From contig NZ_RMVE01000006.1 of the NCBI RefSeq assembly GCF_003865345.1, positions 1-64,000 on the forward strand: a DNA stretch of 64,000 bases. The letters are read 5' to 3'. Source of the stretch: Nonlabens xiamenensis (GTDB lineage Bacteria > Bacteroidota > Bacteroidia > Flavobacteriales > Flavobacteriaceae). Below the pieces are notes generated by a model, which was not told the origin of the DNA, ran no database searches, and saw nothing but the letters and a program-made list of their open reading frames with translations. Positions 16,176 to 25,429 of the stretch are shown here, one piece after another. Numbering within the stretch: the stretch's first letter is position 1; every line of letters begins with the position of its first letter. The position numbers and the translations under genes are program-made.

Positions 16176-16747
16176 TGACGACTTGGAATAAACAGATCGA
16201 GAATAGAAACTTTCTATCACCAATAGGATTCAAGATGGTGATGCCTAAGTTTCCTAAGGTAGTGTACTTTTCTCAGTCTGCTGCTATTCCTGCCGTCACA
16301 ATCACACAACCAATGCAATCCACAAGGTATGGACGTCAGTTACCTTTGGAAGGCACATTCCAGTATGAAGACTTTGAAATGTCTTTCATTATAGATGAGG
16401 ATATGGAAAACTATCTTCTCTTACACAACTGGTTGCGTGCTCTCGGTGTCCCTGAGAAAGGTGCAGAAAGGACAGAGTTTATTAAATTCATGAAAGATAG
16501 ATTCCAGTATGATGGAAGAGACTGGGATCTTATTTCTGCAGATGCGTCTATGACGGTCTTGAATTCAAACTTCAACGCTAATTTTAACGTAGTATTTAAA
16601 GGTTTATTCCCTGTATCATTGCAAGGATTGGATTTTAATGCTACAATAGATGGCACACAGTACGCAACAGCGACCGCCACCTTTAAATACCTCTTGTATG
16701 AGATTCAGAGTGGTGAAACTAACGTACGCTCTGCTAGTTACGAATAG
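16175..16747 (+). CDS. tail tube-fold structural protein (gp3 position)
   Basis: 190 aa. FLSPIGFKMVMPKFPKVVYFSQSAAIPAV, the PLEGTFQYEDFEMSFIIDEDMENYLLLHNWL segment and the final ATATFKYLLYEIQ recall phage tail-tube folds. Cyanophage genomes often label the gene between gp23 and uvsY as gp3 (tail completion/sheath stabiliser). I see tube-like features more than gp3 identity, so a tube initiator or terminator is equally possible. UvsY starts at its last base. Confidence 0.65.
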   Translation: MTTWNKQIENRNFLSPIGFKMVMPKFPKVVYFSQSAAIPAVTITQPMQSTRYGRQLPLEGTFQYEDFEMSFIIDEDMENYLLLHNWLRALGVPEKGAERTEFIKFMKDRFQYDGRDWDLISADASMTVLNSNFNANFNVVFKGLFPVSLQGLDFNATIDGTQYATATATFKYLLYEIQSGETNVRSASYE

Positions 16748-17175
16748 TGAATCTTAATAAAATTGAAGAGATGTGGGAGAAGGACTCTGAGCTCCATAGG
16801 GAGTTGCCTGAGCTTCTTGCTAACGACTCTTTGGAGACTGCTAAGTTGCACTCCAAGTATTTACGATGGTTAAATCAATTTCGTCTCATGTTATCCGAGG
16901 CAGAAAGAGATATAAAAGTAATGCGGTTGGAGAAGTGGCAATATTATTCTGGTAAAAAAACCGACGAGGATGGCAAAGCATTTCCTTACAAGGTTATGAA
17001 AGGAGATCTGTCTGTATACATGGACGGTGATGATGATTTATGCAGACTTACAGCAAAGATACACTACCTTGAAACGTGTATAAATTGTTGTGAGAGGATT
17101 CTTAAACAGATTGACTCTAGAGGTTTCTCGATAAAGAATGCATTTGACATCATCAAATACTATGACATACGTTAA
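16747..17175 (+). CDS. uvsY: recombination mediator UvsY
   Basis: 142 aa (T4: 137). The closing SRGFSIKNAFDI aligns with T4 SRGFAIKH, and EKWQYYSGK matches the central ARLDYYSGR. UvsY loads UvsX (39876-40895) on ssDNA coated with gp32. The start is GTG, overlapping the previous stop. The gene is followed directly by uvsW. Confidence 0.93.
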   Translation: MNLNKIEEMWEKDSELHRELPELLANDSLETAKLHSKYLRWLNQFRLMLSEAERDIKVMRLEKWQYYSGKKTDEDGKAFPYKVMKGDLSVYMDGDDDLCRLTAKIHYLETCINCCERILKQIDSRGFSIKNAFDIIKYYDIR

Positions 17176-18622
17176 GAAAAAGAATGAAGTATATTTAAAG
17201 GTTGAGACTGAGCAGCATATACACAAGGAGTTATCAGAGTATTTTTGCTTTGATGTCCCTAATGCAAAGTTTATGCCTCACTACAAGAAGCGTGTATGGG
17301 ATGGTAAGATAAGATTATATTCACCTGGCACTGGTGAAATCTATGTAGGACTATATGATTACCTACAACAATTTTTTATTAACAAGGGTTATCAGTATAC
17401 GATCAAACTAGATGATCATTACGGTATCCCAGAAGAAACCGAGGATTATGTCACACCTGAAAGCACAAAGACTTTTGTTGGGTCTCTGGGTCTCCCTTTC
17501 AAAGCAAGGGACTACCAACTACGAGGCATATATTCAGCACTTAAGTCGCGTCGGAAGTTACTATTATCCCCCACAGGATCAGGAAAATCCCTGATCATAT
17601 ATGCACTAGTCCGTTGGTATCTGCAGAAAGGACTAGAGGTATTAATTATTGTGCCTACCACATCACTGGTAGAGCAGTTGTATAAAGATTTTGAGACTTA
17701 TGGTTGGAAAGCAAGTGCTTACTGCCATAAGATTAGAGCAGGGAAAGAGAAATATGTTGACAGTCCTGTAGTTATATCTACATGGCAGAGTATATACAAG
17801 GAAGGTAAAAAATTCTTTGATAGGTTTGATGCTGTTATAGGAGACGAAGCACATCTATACAAAGCAAAATCATTGTCAGGTATCCTCACTAAGATGGTTG
17901 ATACAAAATACCGTGTTGGTCTGACAGGGACACTAGATGGTTTACAAACACACCAACTAGTATTGGAAGGTCTCTTTGGTAGCGTGGATCAAGTCACAAA
18001 GACTAAGGATCTACAAAAGAAAGGACACCTTACACCACTCAAAGTAAATGTTATATTACTTAAACATGGATGGGTGCCGTTTGATTACTATCAACAGGAG
18101 ATAGAATACCTATGCATGCACGAGAGACGTAATAAATTTATCGCTAAACTGGCATTAGATACGGTTGGCAACACCTTAATTCTATTCAATTACGTTGAAA
18201 AGCATGGTGAGCCTCTTCATAATCTGATAAATAGTTACAATACTACACGTCGAATCTTCTTTATACACGGAGGTATCGATACTGAAGACCGTGAAGAGGC
18301 AAGACGGATAACCGAAAATGAAAAGGATGCTATAATAGTAGCAAGCTATGGCACCTTCTCTACTGGTATTAATATCCGCAACTTGCATAATGTGATATTT
18401 GCCAGTCCCTCTAAATCTAGAGTCCGAAACCTACAGTCAATCGGTAGAGTTTTGAGGAAAGGAAAAAACAAATCACAAGCAACTCTTTACGACATTGCCG
18501 ACGATTGCACTAAGGGGTCATATCATAACTACACCTTCAGACATCTTATAGAAAGGATGAAAATATACGAGTCTGAAGAGTTTGACTATGAAATCACCAA
18601 AGTAAGATTCAAAAATGATTAA
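17162..18622 (+). CDS. uvsW: DNA/RNA helicase UvsW
   Basis: 486 aa SF2 helicase (T4: 503). Start at 17162 chosen because the N-terminus then aligns with T4 UvsW; an upstream ATG at 17138 adds eight residues. Motif I LSPTGSGKSL, motif II GDEAHL, motif III VGLTGTL, motif VI QSIGRVLRKG. It unwinds R-loops and D-loops and shifts replication from origin- to recombination-driven initiation. It overlaps the uvsY end by 14 bases. Confidence 0.95.
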   Translation: MTYVKKKNEVYLKVETEQHIHKELSEYFCFDVPNAKFMPHYKKRVWDGKIRLYSPGTGEIYVGLYDYLQQFFINKGYQYTIKLDDHYGIPEETEDYVTPESTKTFVGSLGLPFKARDYQLRGIYSALKSRRKLLLSPTGSGKSLIIYALVRWYLQKGLEVLIIVPTTSLVEQLYKDFETYGWKASAYCHKIRAGKEKYVDSPVVISTWQSIYKEGKKFFDRFDAVIGDEAHLYKAKSLSGILTKMVDTKYRVGLTGTLDGLQTHQLVLEGLFGSVDQVTKTKDLQKKGHLTPLKVNVILLKHGWVPFDYYQQEIEYLCMHERRNKFIAKLALDTVGNTLILFNYVEKHGEPLHNLINSYNTTRRIFFIHGGIDTEDREEARRITENEKDAIIVASYGTFSTGINIRNLHNVIFASPSKSRVRNLQSIGRVLRKGKNKSQATLYDIADDCTKGSYHNYTFRHLIERMKIYESEEFDYEITKVRFKND

Positions 18623-19037
18623 CTACATCCAACACGATCAAGAATTCTACGGTGTCATTAAGTTGACGTCTGGGGAAGAGTTGCTCGGTCCTATGATCGC
18701 AACTGATGATCATGGAGATACACTAATTTTTGTATCCAATCCTGCTAAACCACATGCAACACCTGTTAGTGATGGTAAAGCACAAGGTCTCGCTGTAGGA
18801 TTTACTAAATGGATGATGTTTAGTGAAGAAGATTTTTATTTGATTCGTGAGCCTGATGTGATATGTGTTGCTCCTATGAGTGATGACTCTATTGCCATGT
18901 ATCGCATGTGGTTACGAAGAGAATATGGAGGTCCTGAAGAAGGTTATAAGGCACCAGTCAATGAATCCATGGGACTCATTGGTAGGGTAGATGACTTCCG
19001 TAAGAAATTAGAGAAGCAATGGCGTAACACAGGTTGA
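18615..19037 (+). CDS. Sm-like small beta protein
   Basis: 140 aa. VIKLTSGEELLGPMI and PDVICVAPMSDDSIAMYRMW resemble the two-part Sm/LSm fold. The ending motif recurs in the proteins at 36752 and 37158. RNA binding is inferred from fold-like spacing. Overlaps uvsW by 8 bases. Confidence 0.7.
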   Translation: MINYIQHDQEFYGVIKLTSGEELLGPMIATDDHGDTLIFVSNPAKPHATPVSDGKAQGLAVGFTKWMMFSEEDFYLIREPDVICVAPMSDDSIAMYRMWLRREYGGPEEGYKAPVNESMGLIGRVDDFRKKLEKQWRNTG

Positions 19038-19062
19038 CGTTAAGTATGTACTAGTGTATACT
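19034..19062 (+). promoter_or_regulatory. sigma-70-type promoter before gp55
   Basis: TTGACG, 17 bases, TATACT: near-consensus spacing and boxes, ending 21 bases before the gp55 ATG. It would let host RNA polymerase express the late sigma factor early. Confidence 0.75.
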
Positions 19063-19083
19063 TAAGATATTCGGAAGCAATAG

Positions 19084-19554
19084 ATGCCACGGAAAGCGAA
19101 AAAACAACACTATGTAGATAATAAGAAGTTTCTAGACGAGCTCGTGGTATACCGCAAGGACGTCAAGCATGCTGCTGAATTTGATCTACCTAAACCAAGA
19201 ATCCCAAACTATATTGGAGAGTGCTTCTTAAAGATTGCCACTCATCTATCATATCGTCCTAACTTTATTAATTACATGTATAAGGATGACATGATCTGTG
19301 ATGGGATTGAGAATTGTGTACAGTATATTGATAACTTTGATCCTGCAAAGTCTACGAATCCATTTGCATATTTTACACAGATAGTGTATTATGCATTTCT
19401 CCGTCGTATCGCAAAAGAAAAGCGACAGATGGATATCAAAGACAAGTTGATTGAGAAGAGCGGATACGATGAGGTATTCTCAACTGATAATAAAGATGAT
19501 CATGCTCAGATGAATTCAATCAAAGCTAGAATTGAAACAACTATGCGAGGTTAA
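19084..19554 (+). CDS. 55: late-transcription sigma factor gp55
   Basis: 156 aa (T4: 185). NPFAYFTQIVYYAFLRRIAKEKRQ is the characteristic sigma-region-2-like core of gp55. It directs host RNA polymerase to TATAAATA promoters, with gp45 as co-activator. gp33 is not seen in this window. A host-type promoter precedes it. Confidence 0.92.
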   Translation: MPRKAKKQHYVDNKKFLDELVVYRKDVKHAAEFDLPKPRIPNYIGECFLKIATHLSYRPNFINYMYKDDMICDGIENCVQYIDNFDPAKSTNPFAYFTQIVYYAFLRRIAKEKRQMDIKDKLIEKSGYDEVFSTDNKDDHAQMNSIKARIETTMRG

Positions 19555-19556
19555 TT

Positions 19557-20582
19557 ATGAAAGTATTGGTCATAACCGATCAACACTTTGGTGTTCGCAA
19601 TGACAGTTTAGTTTTCCTAGAGAAATATAGATTATTTTATACTCAGGTTGTCCTCCCTCTAATTGATAAGGAGGGCATCACTGAGATTCTTTGTCTCGGT
19701 GACACATTCGATAAGCGAAAGACTATTAACTACAATAGTCTGGACGCAGCAAAGGAGATGTGGTTTAATCCACTCCGTGATCGTGGTGTCACTATGCATA
19801 TGCTTATTGGTAATCATGATATTTATTTTAAGAATACTCTCAAGGTCAATGCACCTAGTCTTCTCCTAAAAGACTATGACAACATTAATATTATTGACGT
19901 ACCTGGTGACTACAATATCGGCGGTGTGCCTGTATGTTGTATTCCTTGGGTCTGTGATGAAAACAGAGATGCTACCGCAAGAGCGATCGAGACTAGTGAG
20001 GCTGCTCTCTGTGTGGGTCATCTCGAGCTTACTGGTTTTGAAGCTATACCTGGCGTTATTATGTCACATGGGGATGATGCCGACCAATACTCCAAGTTTG
20101 ATAAAGTTTTATCAGGACACTTCCATTTAAAGAGTAAGAAGAAGAATGTCCAGTATCTCGGTAACCCGAATCAAATTTACTGGAATGATTACGGTCAGAA
20201 AAAAGGGTTTCATCTCATAAATACAGATACTCTGGCACTGAAATTTTATAAGAATCCATATGAGATCTTCCACAAGATCTACTACAATGAAGATACTCTG
20301 GAAGAAATCAAAGGACTTGATTTTACTAACACCTACGTTAAACTTATCGTAGACCAGAGGACTGACCAAGCTAAATTTGACCAGACCATTCGTTACATCC
20401 AATGTGCGGGTGTAGCAGACTTGAAAATTATTGAAGACAATACTTACATCCTTGAAGATGTAACTGATGTAGAAGTAGAAGATACGCTAACCATATTGGA
20501 AACGTGTGTCCAAGAGCTTCCACATAAAGAAGAGATCTTTGCTATCTTAAAGAATCTATATGTTGAATCGGTAGAAGTATGA
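19557..20582 (+). CDS. 47: recombination endonuclease subunit gp47
   Basis: 341 aa, equal to T4 gp47 (339). Mre11/SbcD phosphoesterase motifs: VITDQHFG, LGDTFDKRK, GNHDIYF, SHGDDAD and SGHFHLK, all with metal ligands. Works with gp46 to resect DNA ends for recombination-dependent replication. It runs into the DUF3110 gene by ATGA. Confidence 0.96.
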   Translation: MKVLVITDQHFGVRNDSLVFLEKYRLFYTQVVLPLIDKEGITEILCLGDTFDKRKTINYNSLDAAKEMWFNPLRDRGVTMHMLIGNHDIYFKNTLKVNAPSLLLKDYDNINIIDVPGDYNIGGVPVCCIPWVCDENRDATARAIETSEAALCVGHLELTGFEAIPGVIMSHGDDADQYSKFDKVLSGHFHLKSKKKNVQYLGNPNQIYWNDYGQKKGFHLINTDTLALKFYKNPYEIFHKIYYNEDTLEEIKGLDFTNTYVKLIVDQRTDQAKFDQTIRYIQCAGVADLKIIEDNTYILEDVTDVEVEDTLTILETCVQELPHKEEIFAILKNLYVESVEV

Positions 20583-20848
20583 TGTATGTCCTAGTCGAAA
20601 AGAAAACTGGCGGTGTATACGCTGTTAAGGATGATAAGTCCCATGAGCGTATCGTGCAGATTTTTCAGCTAGAGGACGATGCTGATAGGTATCATGAGAT
20701 GCTTATGTCTGTCGATTTTCCCAGAGATCTAGAAGTAGCAGAGGTTGCTCGTAAAGATGTGATTGCTAACTGTAGACAGCATGGGTATCGGTATAGTATA
20801 ATTACCGAGAATGATTTTGTTGTGCCTCCCCCTTCCGTTATAGAATGA
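20579..20848 (+). CDS. DUF3110-like protein, cyanobacterial family
   Basis: 89 aa: MYVLVEKKTGGVYAV, FQLEDDADRYHEML and a Cys-His segment with VVPP ending fit DUF3110, a family I know mainly from cyanobacteria and plants. It sits between gp47 and gp46 with overlaps at both ends. Start may be 20579 or 20582. A host-derived gene is inferred; function unknown. Confidence 0.65.
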   Translation: MMYVLVEKKTGGVYAVKDDKSHERIVQIFQLEDDADRYHEMLMSVDFPRDLEVAEVARKDVIANCRQHGYRYSIITENDFVVPPPSVIE

Positions 20849-22563
20849 TTATTTTTGAAAAAGTGAAGTGGAAAAATTTCCTATCTACTGGAAATGGATT
20901 CACTGAATTAAATCTGGAAGAATTCAGATCAACAGTCGTATATGGTGCGAATGGAGCAGGCAAATCTACAATGCTTGATGCTCTGTGCTTCGTATTGTTT
21001 AATAAACCATTCAGAAAGATTACTAAGTCTCAGTTGGTGAATACAATCAACGAGCGTGAGTGTGTGGTTGAGTGTGAGTTTAGAGTTGGTCAAGCGAAAT
21101 ACAAAGTAATTAGGGGAATCAAACCAAATGTCTTTGAAATTTATCGTAACGGCACTCTTATTGACCAGACTGCAGCAAACAATGACTACCAAAAGTATCT
21201 TGAGCAAAAGATACTCAAGTTTAATTTTAAATCTTTCACACAGGTTGTTATTCTTGGGAGTAGCACTTTTGTTCCATTCATGCAACTTAGTGCTCCACAT
21301 CGAAGAGATGTTATTGAAGACCTCCTCGACATCAAAGTATTCTCACGCATGAATTTGTTGCTCAAGGATCGCTTGAGAGACATTAGAAATGAAGTAAAAG
21401 AGTGTGAGCATACAGTTTCACTCCATCAAAAGACATATGACATGCAGAATGCTACAGTGCAACGCATGGAAAGCATGATGAAGTCCCATAAAGAGGATCT
21501 TGCATCACAACTTATGGCATTGAAGGAGGAAAACTTTACTGTAGAAAAAAATATCGCAGACACAGAAACATCATTGCGTGATCTGACTGACAAACTTGCC
21601 TCCTCTGCCTCATCACAGGCACAATATGGCAAGATGAGAGAGTATATTACGTCCGTAAAGACAAAAGTTACTAGGAATTTGTCTGATCTAGACTTTTTCC
21701 TTAAGAATGATAGTTGTCCTACCTGCACACAGACCATTAGTGAGACTATTAAACAGGAAAAGGTAGAGGCATTTACTGTAAAAGACGAAGACTACCAGAA
21801 AAAACTGGAAGAAATGGAAACAGTCTTGTCAAAACTTGATAAAAAGGTCAAGGAAGACACTAAGATGGCAGAATCTTACCAAAGACTCAAAGGAGACCTC
21901 AAAGCATACAACAAAGAGAAGAAAACTATTGCATCTAGACTCAATGCAATCAAAGGAAAGAAGACAAATACAGTAGAATTTGAGTGTGAGCAGGATAAAT
22001 TAGCACAATACAAGGAAGAATTGGATAAAACGGTGGCAGATTGTGCTGATGTCAATGCACAGGAGTCACATCACAAAGTGGTCAGCACCTTGTTGCGTGA
22101 TAATGGTATCAAGAGTAAGATTATTAAGAAGTTTATCCCTATTATTAACCAACATATCAATAAATACCTGCAGGATATGGATTTCTATGTCAATTTTACT
22201 CTTGACGAGGAATTCAATGAGGTAATTAAGAGTAGACATAGAGACATCTTTTCATATGCATCATTCTCTGAAGGAGAAAAGCAGAAGATTGACCTAGCAC
22301 TCCTGTTTACATGGAGAGACATTGCTAGGATGAAGAATTCTACAGCAACTAATCTGTTGCTACTGGATGAAGTCTTTGATTCTAGTCTTGATGCTAACGC
22401 TACTACTGATTTACTCAAAATCTTGCGAAGAATGAGCGATAACACAAATATATACGTTATCTCTCACAAAATGATTGATATCTTAGTTGACGCATTTGAG
22501 TCTAGTATTGAATTTGTCAAGGAGAGTGACTTCTCATCCCTTAAGTATAGGGATAACCCTTAG
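20845..22563 (+). CDS. 46: recombination endonuclease subunit gp46
   Basis: 572 aa Rad50/SbcC-type ATPase (T4: 560). Walker A GANGAGKSTML, central coiled coils around the zinc-hook CPTC near residue 292, ABC signature FSEGEKQKID and Walker B LLLLDEVFD. Partner of gp47. A terminator follows. Confidence 0.97.
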   Translation: MIIFEKVKWKNFLSTGNGFTELNLEEFRSTVVYGANGAGKSTMLDALCFVLFNKPFRKITKSQLVNTINERECVVECEFRVGQAKYKVIRGIKPNVFEIYRNGTLIDQTAANNDYQKYLEQKILKFNFKSFTQVVILGSSTFVPFMQLSAPHRRDVIEDLLDIKVFSRMNLLLKDRLRDIRNEVKECEHTVSLHQKTYDMQNATVQRMESMMKSHKEDLASQLMALKEENFTVEKNIADTETSLRDLTDKLASSASSQAQYGKMREYITSVKTKVTRNLSDLDFFLKNDSCPTCTQTISETIKQEKVEAFTVKDEDYQKKLEEMETVLSKLDKKVKEDTKMAESYQRLKGDLKAYNKEKKTIASRLNAIKGKKTNTVEFECEQDKLAQYKEELDKTVADCADVNAQESHHKVVSTLLRDNGIKSKIIKKFIPIINQHINKYLQDMDFYVNFTLDEEFNEVIKSRHRDIFSYASFSEGEKQKIDLALLFTWRDIARMKNSTATNLLLLDEVFDSSLDANATTDLLKILRRMSDNTNIYVISHKMIDILVDAFESSIEFVKESDFSSLKYRDNP

Positions 22564-22590
22564 TGGACAGTTGACAAAGTGGTCGCATAA

Positions 22591-22613
22591 CCCTTCCAAG
22601 TGGAGGGTTTTTT
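22591..22613 (+). terminator. terminator after gp46
   Basis: CCCTTCCA/TGGAGGG stem with one bulged T and an AG loop, then six T. Ends the gp55-gp47-gp46 transcription unit. Confidence 0.7.
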
Positions 22614-22644
22614 ATTATACTGTGTATATACAAGACAACGACAC

Positions 22645-24858
22645 ATGGACACAAACGACATCAAAGGCACACTCGCTAAACTCCTCGCTACTGAGAATCT
22701 AACTGTTGAGCATTGTAAGTGCGAGACAGCATCCTTCGATGTGAAGAATCGTGTCCTCTCTCTGCCCCTCTGGATCGCTTCTGAGAGCGTTTACGACATG
22801 CTTGTGGGTCATGAAGTAGGTCATGCTCTATATACACCTGCAGATGAGTGGGAAAATACCTATGATATCCCTAAGTCTTACGTCAATATCCTTGAGGATG
22901 TGCGTATCGAGAAGTTGATGAAGGATAAGTTTCCAGGTCTTCGCAAAGATTTCTTTGCAGGATACCGTGAGTTGAATGACAAAGACTTCTTCGGTGTCAA
23001 TGTAATGGATCTTCCTAAACTAAAACTAATCGACCGTATCAATCTACACTACAAGGTCGGTGTTGTTGATCACACTAAACCTATTCCTTTTGTTGAAGGT
23101 GAGCATGAGTGGGTTGCTAAGGCAGACACATGTAAGTCTTTTGAAGATGTATGTGCACTTGCTAAAGAGATCTATGACTGGTCTCAAGATCAAGAGAAGG
23201 AGATGGAAAAGGTTGACAACATGCCTTCTTCTAGTGATGAGCAAGGTGACAGTCAAGAGATGGATGTTATCCAAGAAAAGCAGGATAAACCACAAGAATC
23301 TGATGAGTCAGGTCAAGGTGATGATCCTTCTCCTCAGAATCAGTCTGAGAGAGGTGACCAAGGTGAAGAGTCAGAGTGGGATGAAGGTGACACTTCTACA
23401 AAGGAAGGTGGTTATGACTACAGCGACGGTGTAACTGACAAGAATTTTGCAGAGAATCTACAAGATCTTGCAGAGACTCATGAGTATGCACACCCAACAT
23501 ATGCTGATGTCCCTGAGGTAAACCTTAAGCACATCGTTGTGCCACATGACAAGTGGACAAATGATTGTGATAGATTCTGGGCAAATGATTGCTATACAGA
23601 TCCTAATCATGATTGCTATGCTCCTATTGACTTCACTAAAATTGACGAAGATTACAGAGAGTTTCGTAAGTCAATCAACAAAGAAGTCAACTACATGGTT
23701 AAAGAGTTTGAGTGTAAGAAATCTGCAGCAGCATATGCTCGTGCTTCAGTTTCCAAGACTGGTGTCCTAGATACTACAAAACTTTTCCAATACAAATACA
23801 ACGACGATATCTTCAGAAAGATTACAACCACACCTGACGGTAAGAATCACGGTCTAATCTTTACTCTTGACTGGTCTGGATCTATGCATCAACAGATTCA
23901 TCAGACTGTGAAGCAACTTCTTTCTCTCGCATTCTTCTGCCGTAAAGCAAAGATTCCATTCGTAGCATATGCATTCAGTGATCAATACTGGGAGTATCGT
24001 GACGACAGTGATCCTAACGGATATAGTAGAGGTCATGACCACGAAGACTTCAACGCATACGCTAAAGCACCAGTTGCAGGTCAGTTTGCTATCTATCAGT
24101 CAATGCGTTTGATTGAATTCTTGACTAGTGACGTCAACAACCAGAAGTTTGAGAGACTTGCTCACTACCTATTCCGTCTAAGCGGTCACTTCCAAAATCG
24201 TTACAACTACTACGGTTACAACTATCCTATTCCTAACCAACTAAATCTTGGTGGCACACCTCTTAATGATTGCTTGCTTTCACTCAGGACTCTTATCCCA
24301 ACATTCAAGAAACAACATGGTGTTGAGAAACTACACGTTGTTACCTTGACTGACGGTGAGTCAAACACTATCGGTATCATTCAGAAACCTAGGCACGAGT
24401 CAAATTCTCTTTGGAGAGGAAGTCTTCACGGACGAGTAGTTGTCAGAGACAGAAAGATCGGTTATCATGGTAAGGTAACCAACGATACTCACTCAGGATT
24501 GACTAAAGGACTCCTTGAATATCTCAAGTATGCATTCCCATCTACCAATTTCATTGGTTTCCGTGTAATCAACGGATCAGATGCAGGTCATTTCATCCGT
24601 TGGGGTTGTGGTTATGACTACCATGAAACAGAATCCATTATCAAATCATGGAAAAAGCAAAAGTCTCTTTGCATGCCTAACACAAACGGTTACCAAGAGT
24701 TGTATCTTATCAGTCAAAAATCTCTAGAGACTAACACTGACTTTGAAGTCCAAGAAGATGCAACAAATGCACAGATCAGGACTGCATTCAAGAAGTCCCT
24801 CGGTGCTAAAGCAAACAACAAGAAGATTCTATCTTCCTTTATCACACAGATTGCATGA
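22645..24858 (+). CDS. zinc-metalloprotease/VWA protein, CobT-like
   Basis: 737 aa from the ATG at 22645. Residues 56-60 are HEVGH, a zinc-protease-type HExxH. Residues about 190-270 are an acidic Ser/Glu/Gln linker. The C-terminal half holds a VWA domain with MIDAS DWSGS at 409-413 and TLTDGES. Often labelled CobT or peptidase in cyanophages. CobT itself lacks HExxH, so a MoxR-type AAA/VWA pair with CobS is at least as likely. An 81-base gap with terminator precedes it. Confidence 0.85.
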   Translation: MDTNDIKGTLAKLLATENLTVEHCKCETASFDVKNRVLSLPLWIASESVYDMLVGHEVGHALYTPADEWENTYDIPKSYVNILEDVRIEKLMKDKFPGLRKDFFAGYRELNDKDFFGVNVMDLPKLKLIDRINLHYKVGVVDHTKPIPFVEGEHEWVAKADTCKSFEDVCALAKEIYDWSQDQEKEMEKVDNMPSSSDEQGDSQEMDVIQEKQDKPQESDESGQGDDPSPQNQSERGDQGEESEWDEGDTSTKEGGYDYSDGVTDKNFAENLQDLAETHEYAHPTYADVPEVNLKHIVVPHDKWTNDCDRFWANDCYTDPNHDCYAPIDFTKIDEDYREFRKSINKEVNYMVKEFECKKSAAAYARASVSKTGVLDTTKLFQYKYNDDIFRKITTTPDGKNHGLIFTLDWSGSMHQQIHQTVKQLLSLAFFCRKAKIPFVAYAFSDQYWEYRDDSDPNGYSRGHDHEDFNAYAKAPVAGQFAIYQSMRLIEFLTSDVNNQKFERLAHYLFRLSGHFQNRYNYYGYNYPIPNQLNLGGTPLNDCLLSLRTLIPTFKKQHGVEKLHVVTLTDGESNTIGIIQKPRHESNSLWRGSLHGRVVVRDRKIGYHGKVTNDTHSGLTKGLLEYLKYAFPSTNFIGFRVINGSDAGHFIRWGCGYDYHETESIIKSWKKQKSLCMPNTNGYQELYLISQKSLETNTDFEVQEDATNAQIRTAFKKSLGAKANNKKILSSFITQIA

Positions 24859-25403
24859 ATATCTTCGCAGTTAATAACGATCCCTATCTGGCAGCATACC
24901 AACTGCCAGATAAGCACGTTGTTAAGATGCCATTAGAAACATGCCAAATGTTATCCATTGTTTACTCTGACTGGTATCACAATATCGGTCAGGTTTTCAA
25001 GTCTAATGGCGATCCATACAAAACAGAGAAGGGTGCCTTTCGTAATCACCCTTGCACCAAGTGGGTAGCAGAATCTCCACATAATATTGCTTGGTTGCTA
25101 GAGCATGGTATTGCACTTTGTGAGGAATACACATATAGATATAATAAAGAGCATGGTTGCGAAAAGTCTATACGATTCGCAGCACATATTGCACCCGAAG
25201 GTTGTAGTGCTAGGCACACACCTTTTGTCTTTGCAGGTCCTGACGAGTTTAAATACGATACCACTATCTCTACAGTAACAGCATACAAACGCTATGTTGC
25301 TAGTAAACCATGGGCACCCGATAATTACCTTCGCAAACCAGACCGTAGACCAGATTGGATACTGTCCACTCGGAGTGGCATTGCCGACTTTTTACTTGTA
25401 TAA
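24855..25403 (+). CDS. conserved phage protein, possible DenV-like glycosylase
   Basis: 182 aa: DKHVVKMPLETCQML, NHPCTKWV and ALCEEYTYRY recall a phage family I associate loosely with pyrimidine-dimer glycosylases (Pyr_excise). There is no clear DenV alignment, so the function is tentative. It lies between the VWA gene and cobS with an ATGA overlap at its start. Confidence 0.6.
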   Translation: MNIFAVNNDPYLAAYQLPDKHVVKMPLETCQMLSIVYSDWYHNIGQVFKSNGDPYKTEKGAFRNHPCTKWVAESPHNIAWLLEHGIALCEEYTYRYNKEHGCEKSIRFAAHIAPEGCSARHTPFVFAGPDEFKYDTTISTVTAYKRYVASKPWAPDNYLRKPDRRPDWILSTRSGIADFLLV

Positions 25404-25404
25404 T
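25399..25404 (+). promoter_or_regulatory. possible -10 box before cobS
   Basis: TATAAT preceded by TTG, 25 bases before the cobS ATG. No good -35 is seen at the right distance. Confidence 0.3.
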
Positions 25405-25429
25405 ATCTGTATAGACACAAATACAAAAC

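Noticed and set aside
22571-22621. TTGACA upstream of the VWA gene
   Set aside because: The next TATACT is 39 bases away, far too distant for a sigma-70 promoter.
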